DNA from: Luteimonas cucumeris
GTDB lineage: Bacteria; Pseudomonadota; Gammaproteobacteria; Xanthomonadales; Xanthomonadaceae
Assembly: GCF_007830035.1 (NCBI RefSeq)
Contig: NZ_VLKN01000003.1
Location: forward strand, 124,001-188,000
Reading direction: 5' to 3'
Length of the DNA: 64,000 nucleotides
The notes under the pieces were generated by a model, which worked only from the letters and a program-made list of their open reading frames with translations, did not search any database and had not been told where the DNA came from. A program made the position numbers and the translations under genes. The stretch's first letter is position 1. Each line of letters opens with the position of its first letter. This document shows, piece by piece, positions 30,529 through 38,021 of this stretch.

Positions 30529-31818
30529 TCAGCCCGGGCGGGGACGAGGCGCGTCGACGGTCTCGATGTGGATGTGCAGGGAGCCGGGTTCGTCGGCCGG
30601 CGCGTCCTTGGCGACCACGCTGGTGGCGGTCAGGTCGGCGGTGACATTGCCCAGGGTGGCGAATACATCCGGGATCGTATCCACTGCCAGCAGGATGCCG
30701 AGTGGCTCCACCGGCAGGCCCATCGACTGCACCACCGGCATGTTGGTGGCCATGAAACTGACCTGGCCGGGCAGGCCGACCGAGCCGAGGCTGATCACCA
30801 CGGCCAGTGCCGCGCCGGCAACCACGTGCGCGGCGGAGACGTCGATGCCATAGATCCAGGCGACGAAGGCAGCCACGCCGATGTACTGGATCGGGCTGGT
30901 GATGCGGAACAACGACACCGCCATCGGCAGCACCAGCGAGGTGACCGACAGCGGATAGCCCAGCCGGGTGCGCGCGCTTTCGATCATGGCCGGCAATGAA
31001 GCCAGCGACGACTGCGTGCTCGCGGCGACCACCTGTGCCGGCAGGATGGCGACGGCGAAACGACGGATCGGCGAGGCACCGAAGAACCCCGCCACCAGGT
31101 ACAGCATCAGGGTCACCGAGAGGTACAGCACGCACTGCAGGGCGATGTAGTAACCCAGTGCGCTGAGCATGCCGGCGCCGACCCGCGCGCACACCGCGAA
31201 CACCAGCGCGAACACGCCCAGCGGCGCCGCCCACAGCACCCAGCGAACGATCACGATCATGGTGTCGGAAATGGTCTGCAGAAAGTCGACCATGCGCGTA
31301 CGGCGCTCCGGGTCGATGCGGGTCAGGGCGAAACCGAAGAACAGCGCGAATACCACCAGCGGCAGCATCGCGCTCTGCGCGGCAGCGTCGATGGCGTTGG
31401 CCGGAATGATCGACCCGAACCAGTCCGCCAGGGTGGTCGGCGTCGTCTGTTCGACCGGCGTGGTGGCGTCGCGCAGCCTGTGCACCAGTGCGTCGTCGCG
31501 CGGCAGCAACGACAGCAGCATCGGCGCCACCAGTGCGGCGAAGGCCGCCGCCGCGCTCAGCAGCATCACGAACACGATCATCGCCTTGCGCGCGGTGCGG
31601 CCGGAGGCCGCGGCATTGCTGGCGGTGTTGACGCCGATCACGACGAGCGCCACCACCAACGGCACCACGGTCATCTGCAATGCGCTCAGCCACAGGCGTC
31701 CGATCGGCTGCACGGCGTTGGCGGACATGGTCGCAGTGGCGGGATCCCACATCGCCAGCAGCAGTCCGCCGATGGCGCCTGCGATCAGGGCCAGCAACAC
31801 GCGAGTGGTCAACGACAT
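30529..31818 (-). CDS. dicarboxylate/amino-acid:cation symporter (DAACS)
   Basis: This inner-membrane carrier has 429 residues with the GltP/DctA fold. It has MTVVPLVVALVVIGV, the re-entrant loop AASTQSSLASLPAMIE, FRITSPIQYIGVAAF, the second loop GLPGQVSFMATNMPVV and DTIPDVFATLGNVTADLTAT in the substrate site. The last two regions normally bind acidic amino acids or C4-dicarboxylates with Na+ or H+. The substrate-recognition serines are altered from GltP, so specificity is uncertain. It lies downstream of the YkuD gene across a strong hairpin, so it may be a later or weaker part of the murein-peptide operon and could take up Glu or dipeptides; that is inference. Confidence 0.88.
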   Translation of the reverse strand: MSLTTRVLLALIAGAIGGLLLAMWDPATATMSANAVQPIGRLWLSALQMTVVPLVVALVVIGVNTASNAAASGRTARKAMIVFVMLLSAAAAFAALVAPMLLSLLPRDDALVHRLRDATTPVEQTTPTTLADWFGSIIPANAIDAAAQSAMLPLVVFALFFGFALTRIDPERRTRMVDFLQTISDTMIVIVRWVLWAAPLGVFALVFAVCARVGAGMLSALGYYIALQCVLYLSVTLMLYLVAGFFGASPIRRFAVAILPAQVVAASTQSSLASLPAMIESARTRLGYPLSVTSLVLPMAVSLFRITSPIQYIGVAAFVAWIYGIDVSAAHVVAGAALAVVISLGSVGLPGQVSFMATNMPVVQSMGLPVEPLGILLAVDTIPDVFATLGNVTADLTATSVVAKDAPADEPGSLHIHIETVDAPRPRPG

Positions 31819-31845
31819 GCAGTACGTCCTCTATCGATGTTGGTG

Positions 31846-31909
31846 TAGGAGCGCACCTGGGCGCGACCGCTCTTGCGAAAGAGAGCGGTCGCGCCCAGGT
31901 GCGCTCCTA
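31846..31909. repeat. GTAG-headed palindromic repeat overlapping a stop codon
   Basis: Perfect 28-base arms starting TAGGAGCGCACCTGGGCGCG (31846) form a hairpin around an eight-base TGCGAAAG loop. The preceding GTG gives the GTAGGAGC head of REP-type elements. The outer TAG on the minus strand (31907-31909) is the stop codon of the YkuD gene. The hairpin may attenuate transcription into the symporter gene. Confidence 0.8.
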
Positions 31910-32713
31910 AAAGGGCAGGTGCCATGGTGCCTTCAGTCGTGCGTGTTCGGACTCCGGCAACAGCACGAACACCGCCTTCGAGTCGGGCCGCAGCCAGCCG
32001 TACAGGCGTTGCATCGCCGGCTCGGCCATCGCGGTGCAGCCTGCGGTGGTCTCGCCAGGCGCCTTCCACAGGTGCGCGAAGATGCAGCTGCCGGCGCCGG
32101 GTTTGCCGTCGACATTGTGTTCGATCACGAAGCCGAGCTTGTAGCGCTGGTCGCCGGGTGTGCGCAGGTCCAGCCGCATCGGTTCGGTGGAGCCGGCGAC
32201 TGCCGCCGCGCCGACTTCCCTGGCATCGACGATGCGGTTGTACAAGGGCGAGCCGACGACATCCATGCAATAGCTGGATGCGTGCATCGCCGCATAGGGC
32301 AGGGCGGTATCGGCGGATTCGGCATAACCGAACGCGCTGCCGATCCGGAACACGCCGGCCGGCGCGCGGCCATCGCCTTCGCGCTTCTGTGGGCCCTTGT
32401 CCTGCGCAGGATGCAGGCCCAGGCCCCATGCCGAACCTGCGCGCCCGACCGTGACAGGCGTGGCGGCGCCCACTTCGCGCCAACCGTCGCCATCACGGGC
32501 GTAGGTGCGCAGCGTGGCGTCAGTAGCGCTCCAGTCGGCCGTCGTGACCAGCACCAGTTGCTGCGCATCCGACCAGGGCAATGGATCCTTTGCGATGTGC
32601 TGCGTGCAGGCGCCGACGAATAGCGCCGTGGAAGCGATCAGCACCATTGCGGCCACGCGCAACCGTTTCGCCAGTGATGCGGTGCGATACCTTGCTGCGG
32701 AAGAGGCGTTCAT
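31907..32713 (-). CDS. YkuD-type L,D-transpeptidase-like lipoprotein
   Basis: This 268-residue exported protein has the signal segment LRVAAMVLIASTALFVGAC with a lipobox-like ending, so it is probably a lipoprotein. The body has the YkuD fold: WGLGLHPAQDKGPQKREGDG, APAGVFRIGSAFGYAES, and the active-site pair CIFAHLWKAPGETTAGCTAM, where the last Cys is the nucleophile and the His in FAHLW its partner. This variant (TAGCTAM in place of SHGCIRM) is common in secreted YkuD proteins of this order. It may cross-link, trim or hydrolyse stem peptides. The start ATG overlaps the stop of the regulator gene by four bases. The stop codon lies in the REP element. Confidence 0.8.
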   Translation of the reverse strand: MNASSAARYRTASLAKRLRVAAMVLIASTALFVGACTQHIAKDPLPWSDAQQLVLVTTADWSATDATLRTYARDGDGWREVGAATPVTVGRAGSAWGLGLHPAQDKGPQKREGDGRAPAGVFRIGSAFGYAESADTALPYAAMHASSYCMDVVGSPLYNRIVDAREVGAAAVAGSTEPMRLDLRTPGDQRYKLGFVIEHNVDGKPGAGSCIFAHLWKAPGETTAGCTAMAEPAMQRLYGWLRPDSKAVFVLLPESEHARLKAPWHLPF

Positions 32714-33555
32714 GGTTCGAGCATAAGCTGGATGCGCTCGCGATTGGCTTCCAGCCGCGCCATCCGTTCGCCGCCTTCGCACAGCAGCACGAAGATCAGA
32801 TCCAGCAGGTGCTGCAGCGCCGACTGGTACAGCAACGGCTCGATGTGCGCGCGATCGTCGTGCGCGGATACCAGCAGCGAGGCGTCCGCGTGGGCGCGTA
32901 GCGGGTTGGCGGTGTAGCGGGTGACCGAGATCACCTTGCCCTTGCGCTCGTGGAACTGGCGGCTGATCTGGCTCAACGCGACCTGGCCACCGTGCTCGGA
33001 AAACACCAGTAGCACATCGCCGGTGCCTGCGGCCGAGACGCTGGTCGCCATCAGCACCGGATCGAAGTGATGCACGGTCAGGATGCCGAGCAGCGACAGC
33101 TTGAGTGCGAACGCACGCGCCAGCACGCCGTCGCCGTCGAGTCCGATCACGAATACCCGGCCTGCGCCGCCTATGGCGGCGGCGATCGCGTCGATCCGCT
33201 CCGGCGGATTGATCAGCCGGGTTTCCTCTTCCGCACGCGCTTTTTGCCGCCACAGGTCCTCGGCGAGCGCGGCATGCGGATCGTCGGCCAGCGCCAGCAC
33301 GCGCCCGGCTTCATCCTGGCCGGTGTTGCGCGCGATCGCTTCGCCGACCGAATACTTCAGGTCCGGATAGCCCTTGAATCCCAGCTTCTGGCTGAACTTG
33401 ACCACGCTGGACTGGCTGATGCCCAGCGCGCTGGCCAGCTGCTGCGACGAGTAGTCGCGCAGCAGGTGTGCGTTTTCGAGTATGAAGTCGGCGATGCGGC
33501 GTTCGATCGCCGACATCTGGTCGCGTTCGGAGCGGATTTTCAGCAGGGGCGCCAT
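32710..33555 (-). CDS. MurR/RpiR-family transcriptional regulator
   Basis: This 281-residue regulator joins an N-terminal winged helix (MSAIERRIADFILENAHLLR, then SSQQLASALGISQSSVVKFS and QKLGFKGYPDLKYSVGEA) to a SIS sugar-phosphate-binding domain (INPPERIDAIAAAIGGAG, VFVIGLDGDGVLARAFALKL, DVLLVFSEHGGQ). E. coli MurR uses this architecture to sense MurNAc-6-phosphate. The SIS serines here are not all typical, so the ligand may differ. GGAGG precedes ATG 33555. It lies between the epimerase (19-base gap) and the YkuD gene (four-base overlap) in one operon, so it probably controls this cluster. Confidence 0.9.
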   Translation of the reverse strand: MAPLLKIRSERDQMSAIERRIADFILENAHLLRDYSSQQLASALGISQSSVVKFSQKLGFKGYPDLKYSVGEAIARNTGQDEAGRVLALADDPHAALAEDLWRQKARAEEETRLINPPERIDAIAAAIGGAGRVFVIGLDGDGVLARAFALKLSLLGILTVHHFDPVLMATSVSAAGTGDVLLVFSEHGGQVALSQISRQFHERKGKVISVTRYTANPLRAHADASLLVSAHDDRAHIEPLLYQSALQHLLDLIFVLLCEGGERMARLEANRERIQLMLEP

Positions 33556-33574
33556 CGTCGAGGCCTCCGCCTGT

Positions 33575-34672
33575 TCAGACCCGGATCGGTTCCAGTCCGC
33601 GGATCTCGCGGATGCCAAGCCCCGGCGCATCGGTGATCGAGATCTCGGACTCGTTGAAGATCACGCCGCCGTCGACCGGATTGAACTGGCTCAGTGACGG
33701 GCCATCCAGGTCGACCTTGGTGATGACATTGGACTTGGCCACCGCCACGTGCACCGCGGCGGCGACGCTGATGCTGGTCTCCAGCATGCAGCCGATCATG
33801 CATTCCACGCCGTACAGCGCGGCAATGTCGGCGATGCGGATGGCATTGGAGATGCCGCCGGTTTTCATCAGCTTGATGTTGATGATGTCGGCGGCGCGCA
33901 GCTTGATCAGTTCGACCACTTCCATCGGTCCGAACACGCTTTCGTCGGCCATCACCGGCGTATGCACGCGATCGGTGACGTACTTCAGGCCATCGATATC
34001 CTGTGCCTTTACCGGCTGTTCGAGCAGTTCCAGCAGCACGCCGGCGTCTTCCAGCGTATGCATGGCGTAGACCGCCTGCTTGGCGGTCCAGCCCTGGTTG
34101 GCGTCCAGGCGCAGCAGCGCGCGGCCTTCGACCGCGGCGTAGATTGCCTTGATCCGCTCGATGTCGACGCCGATGTCCTTGCCGACCTTGATCTTCAGCG
34201 ATTCGAAGCCGCGATCCACCGCCGACAGCGAGTCGGCGACCATCTTGTCGATATGGTCGACGCTGATGGTGATGTCGGTGGTGATCACCGGTTCGCCACC
34301 GCCCAACACCTTGTACAGCGGTGCGTTGTACAGCTGGCCGAACAGGTCGTAGACCGCGATCTCGACCGCAGCCTTGGCGCTGGTGTTCTTTTCCAGTGCG
34401 GTCTGGATCAGCTGGGTGATGCGGTTGAGGTTGGCGATGTCCTGGCCGATCAGGCGCGGCGCGATGAACTTGTCGATGGCCTCCACGATAGAGCCGTGGG
34501 TATCGCCGGTGATCACTGCCGTCGCTGGCGCTTCGCCATAGCCGACGTTGCCACTGTCGGTGCGGATGATGACTACGACGTCCTCGATCATTTCGACCGT
34601 GCGCAACGCGGTCTTGAAAGGCGTCTTGAGCGGAACCCGCAGCATGCCGAACTCGATGTGGGTGATCTTCAT
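33575..34672 (-). CDS. L-Ala-D/L-Glu (dipeptide) epimerase
   Basis: This enolase-superfamily enzyme has 365 residues with the active-site set of the dipeptide epimerases: the acid-base lysines Lys160/Lys162 in SLKIKVGKD and Lys267 in INIKLMKTGG, and the metal ligands Asp190 (RLDANQGW), Glu218 (LLEQPV) and Asp243 (MADESVFG). A VDLDGPSLS segment supplies the DxD motif that contacts the dipeptide amino group in characterised L-Ala-D/L-Glu epimerases. It converts L-Ala-D-Glu, a murein fragment, to L-Ala-L-Glu, which peptidases can use. The neighbour NlpC/P60 protein would release such dipeptides. Family and context agree; specificity for L-Ala-Glu is predicted. Confidence 0.9.
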   Translation of the reverse strand: MKITHIEFGMLRVPLKTPFKTALRTVEMIEDVVVIIRTDSGNVGYGEAPATAVITGDTHGSIVEAIDKFIAPRLIGQDIANLNRITQLIQTALEKNTSAKAAVEIAVYDLFGQLYNAPLYKVLGGGEPVITTDITISVDHIDKMVADSLSAVDRGFESLKIKVGKDIGVDIERIKAIYAAVEGRALLRLDANQGWTAKQAVYAMHTLEDAGVLLELLEQPVKAQDIDGLKYVTDRVHTPVMADESVFGPMEVVELIKLRAADIINIKLMKTGGISNAIRIADIAALYGVECMIGCMLETSISVAAAVHVAVAKSNVITKVDLDGPSLSQFNPVDGGVIFNESEISITDAPGLGIREIRGLEPIRV

Positions 34673-34757
34673 GTGTTGGCTGGAATCTCGTGGGATGGAC
34701 GCGCGGCTTGCGCCGCCAAGGTGTTCGTAATCGACGTGAGAGATTCGAAAGGCCCGC

Positions 34758-36170
34758 TCACGGACGGATGCGCTGGATGTTGGTGATGCGGTCGACGTAG
34801 GTCTGCTCGTCGTTGAACAGCAGCGTCGACAAGGGCGTCACCGAGACGCTGTTGAGCTTGCCCTCGACCCTGCGGCCGTCGCTGCCGCGCCAGGCGCCGC
34901 CGCTGGTGTCGTGGATGACGTATGGCATGCCCTTGTCGTGGCCGATCACCATCATCACGTGGCCCGGGATATAGACGAGGTCGCCGACCTGCAGGTCGCG
35001 CATCGCCTGCTGCCGCTTTTCGGCACCGTCCGATTCGCTGAAAGCGATGCGGTTGAACGCCGGGCTCACTGCCTGGTCGCTGGTGTTGCGCGGTAGCGTG
35101 ATGCCGAAACTGCGATATACCTCGGACACGAAGCCGCTGCAGTCGCGCGCGTTGTAGGAATGGCCCCAGCCATAACGCTCGCCGAGGAACTTGAAGCTCT
35201 GGCGCAGCAGGTGGGCGCGGTCCAGCGGCAGGTAGTCGCCGCTGACGTCCGCGGTGCTGGGTAACAACGCGGGCGTGAAATCCAGCTTGCCGTCCTTGCC
35301 GCGGATCGGAAGTTCGATCACGTGCGAGGCGAAATGATGCTGGCCGTTGACCGGCTGGTCCGCCGGCCAGTCGCGCAGCAGCGGCACGCGTATGCCCATG
35401 TCCAGCTGCAGGTCGGACACCTGCGGCTGCTCGGGCGTGTACACGGTGCGCGCCGTGGCACCGGTCACCACCAGGTAAGGCGTCTTGCGCGTGTAATCGA
35501 ACACAGCCTGCCGGTCGCCTTCCGCGACGCGATCCTTTTCCAGCCACGCGGCATAGCGCGGGCTGACCACGAACCACCATTTGCCGTCGCGGCTTTCGTG
35601 AGCGATGACCACCGGCGTGCCGGGGAACAGCGCGCTTTCCTGGAAACGGTCGATGTCGGTATCGCCGAGGCGGCTGAATACGCGCAGGCGGGTCGGAAAC
35701 GTGCGCAGGTCGGCGCGATGCGTGACCAGACCGTATCGTGTGGCCTGCGAGGCCGGAACGGACGACAGAGCCAGGTTGCGGATCAACGCGTCGATGGCGT
35801 TCGCCGGCACCGGGCGGCCCTGCACGTCGTACAGCGTGCGGCTCGGACGTTTCGACAGATTGCCAATCCAGGTCTTGATCTGCGTGCCATCGAGTGTCGC
35901 CGGCAGCGCGGCCACGTCGCGCACCGAATCGTCGGTCTGCAGCAGGCGTGCGTTCTGGGCGGCGATCGCCGCGCGATCGAGTACGACCCGGTCGGCCTGC
36001 TGCTGGCGACGTATCCAGAATTCCGGATCGAGGTGCGCACTGTCGATGCCGGGTACGCCACGGGTGTCGGTCGCCAGCGGCGGTACCGGCTGCGAGGCGG
36101 GAACCGGTGCGGTGGCGCAGGCTGCGAGCAGCGACAGGGCGCCGGCGAACAGGATGTGTCGGATGGTCAC
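34758..36170 (-). CDS. SH3b-NlpC/P60 murein endopeptidase lipoprotein
   Basis: This 470-residue protein has a lipoprotein signal (FAGALSLLAAC) and therefore faces the periplasm. Two SH3b-like regions (about 120-300) precede the NlpC/P60 papain-like domain, where the catalytic Cys344 lies in YNARDCSGFVSEVYRSFG and His404 in DLVYIPGHVMMVIGH. This matches the layout of YkfC-like gamma-D-Glu-diamino-acid endopeptidases, which need a free N-terminal L-Ala and yield L-Ala-D-Glu. The GTG start at 36170 has AGGAA upstream. It is the first gene of the minus-strand operon, followed by the dipeptide epimerase. A 269-bp AT-rich region separates it from the divergent transglutaminase gene. Confidence 0.88.
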   Translation of the reverse strand: MTIRHILFAGALSLLAACATAPVPASQPVPPLATDTRGVPGIDSAHLDPEFWIRRQQQADRVVLDRAAIAAQNARLLQTDDSVRDVAALPATLDGTQIKTWIGNLSKRPSRTLYDVQGRPVPANAIDALIRNLALSSVPASQATRYGLVTHRADLRTFPTRLRVFSRLGDTDIDRFQESALFPGTPVVIAHESRDGKWWFVVSPRYAAWLEKDRVAEGDRQAVFDYTRKTPYLVVTGATARTVYTPEQPQVSDLQLDMGIRVPLLRDWPADQPVNGQHHFASHVIELPIRGKDGKLDFTPALLPSTADVSGDYLPLDRAHLLRQSFKFLGERYGWGHSYNARDCSGFVSEVYRSFGITLPRNTSDQAVSPAFNRIAFSESDGAEKRQQAMRDLQVGDLVYIPGHVMMVIGHDKGMPYVIHDTSGGAWRGSDGRRVEGKLNSVSVTPLSTLLFNDEQTYVDRITNIQRIRP

Positions 36171-36439
36171 GGCGCCATGTTCCTGCGGACGAAAGACGAA
36201 CTACACATTGCGATGAACACATCGCAGGCTGACGACCATCCGGCGGCGACCACCGGCTGTGGAGCACGAACGGGCTGCTGCATCGATTTTTTCCCCTACG
36301 AGACGGCGTGTTGCTCGGCTGTTTTTGGTGCGCTGCAGAATACGTATTTCTTATAGCATAGATCAAAAGAATAAATTATTGACGCTGGGCGCGGACGCAT
36401 GTTACACATCCGTTACGGGGCTATCGAGGGGGCCGTACG
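36171..36439. promoter_or_regulatory. divergent AT-rich promoter region
   Basis: This stretch between the NlpC/P60 and transglutaminase genes is much richer in A+T than its surroundings around 36340-36385. For the rightward gene a -35 TTGACG (36379-36384) and TTACAC (36402-36407) are 17 bases apart. For the leftward genes TATAGC-like hexamers lie in the same patch but no pair is clear. It is the likely control point of the murein-peptide cluster and the best place to look for an RpiR operator. Confidence 0.45.
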
Positions 36440-37951
36440 TTGGGCAGTTTGCGACCAGTGGAAAAAAACCGTTCACGGCCGCGCCTTCGCGCGAAATGGC
36501 TTGCGGCGGTAGTGCTGGCCGCAGCCGTCATGGTGGCGTTCGCCGCTACGCCTTCCGCCACGGCCGATGCCGAAGCGGAAGTGATTGCCCTGATCGATGC
36601 CGGCCATTTCCAGCAGGCCGAGGCACGCATCACCCAGGCGCTGACCGATTCCAGTCTCGATCCGCCGGCGCGCGACGCGCTCGGCTTCCAGCGCGAACGC
36701 ATGCGCCGCATCCTGCTGGACCTCACCCTGAGCCGCGACGATGTCGAGCAGCGCGTCCGCAAGCAGATTCCCGACCTGAAGGAAGACGAGTTCGCGAAGT
36801 GGGACGCGGCAGGGCTGTTCGAGCACCAGGTCATCGACGGCAAGCGGCTGTACTTCAACCGCTCGCCGTCCAATCTGTTCCGGCTCAGCGACGAGGCGCT
36901 GGCACGTCGCGACCCCAAGCTGCCGCCACTCAGCGATGGCCAGATGTCGACGCTCAACGCCCACCATCGCGAGGTGCGCGACCAGGCCATCGCACTAGGC
37001 AAGAGCAGCGTCGCGCCGCGCCGCATCCGCGTGACCCAGGGCATCACGGTGAACGCCGATGCGGTGCCCGCGGGCGAAACGGTGCGCGCGTGGATTCCGT
37101 TCCCGCGCGCACGCCCCGGCCAGCAGGAAGACATCCGCTTCATCGAAAGCACGCCGGGCAACCACCAGATCGCTCCGGAGTCCACGCTGCAACGCACCGT
37201 CTATCTGGAAAAGCCTGCGCAGCCCGGACAGCCCACACAGTTCTCGATCACCTACGAAGTCACCATCTACGGCCAGTACTTCGACATCGATCCGGACAAG
37301 GTCGTGCCGGTGGAGATCACGCCAGAGCTGGCGCCGTTCGTGGACGAACGCGCGCCGCACGTAGTGTTCAGCGACGACCTGCGGTTGTTCTCGGCCCAGG
37401 TGGTCGGCGACGAGAAGAATCCGTACCGCATCGCGCAGAAGCTGTTCGCCGCCGTCGACAAGGTGCCGTGGGCCGGAGCGCGCGAGTATTCGACGATCAG
37501 CAACATTCCCGAATACGTCAGGCGCAGCGGACATGGCGACTGTGGCCAGCAGACACTGCTGCTGATGACGTTGCTGCGCATGAACGGCATCCCTGCGCGC
37601 TGGCAGTCGGGCATGGTCTATTCCGACGGCGACTATTGGAACCTGCACGACTGGGGCTGGATGTACCTGGCGCCGTACGGCTGGGTGCCGATGGACGTGA
37701 CCACCGGTCGCTTCGATCCGGCTTCCGGGCTGGAGTGGTTCTATCTCGGCGGCTTCGATGCCTATCGCATCGCCTTCAACGACGACTACAGCCGGGAGTT
37801 CGTGCCGGCAAAACAGCATTTCCGCTCCGAAACCGTCGATCTGCAACGCGGCGAAGTCGAGTGGAGCGGCGGCAACCTGTATTTCGACCAGTGGGATTAC
37901 GACTTCAAGGTCAAGATCCTCCCGCTGGAGAAGGGACGCAAGAACAACTGA
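36440..37951 (+). CDS. exported transglutaminase-like protease
   Basis: A 503-residue protein with an N-terminal membrane/signal segment (WLAAVVLAAAVMVAFAA) and, after a helical region of about 170 residues, a transglutaminase-like fold. Cys368 in RRSGHGDCGQQTLLLMTLLR, His403 in WNLHDWGWMYL and Asp419 in WVPMDVTTG form the triad. Such bacterial proteins usually act as proteases or peptide hydrolases in the periplasm. TTG 36440 was chosen because AGGGGG is eight bases upstream; GTG 36458 is a weaker choice. The gene is divergent from NlpC/P60 and 70 bases before the TonB-receptor gene. A link to murein peptide processing is inferred from the neighbours. Confidence 0.82.
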   Translation: MGSLRPVEKNRSRPRLRAKWLAAVVLAAAVMVAFAATPSATADAEAEVIALIDAGHFQQAEARITQALTDSSLDPPARDALGFQRERMRRILLDLTLSRDDVEQRVRKQIPDLKEDEFAKWDAAGLFEHQVIDGKRLYFNRSPSNLFRLSDEALARRDPKLPPLSDGQMSTLNAHHREVRDQAIALGKSSVAPRRIRVTQGITVNADAVPAGETVRAWIPFPRARPGQQEDIRFIESTPGNHQIAPESTLQRTVYLEKPAQPGQPTQFSITYEVTIYGQYFDIDPDKVVPVEITPELAPFVDERAPHVVFSDDLRLFSAQVVGDEKNPYRIAQKLFAAVDKVPWAGAREYSTISNIPEYVRRSGHGDCGQQTLLLMTLLRMNGIPARWQSGMVYSDGDYWNLHDWGWMYLAPYGWVPMDVTTGRFDPASGLEWFYLGGFDAYRIAFNDDYSREFVPAKQHFRSETVDLQRGEVEWSGGNLYFDQWDYDFKVKILPLEKGRKNN

Positions 37952-38021
37952 CGCGGTATCGATCCACAACGTCAGCCATCCATAACGCATACATCCATAA
38001 AACATGGGGCAGGAGAGGGGC

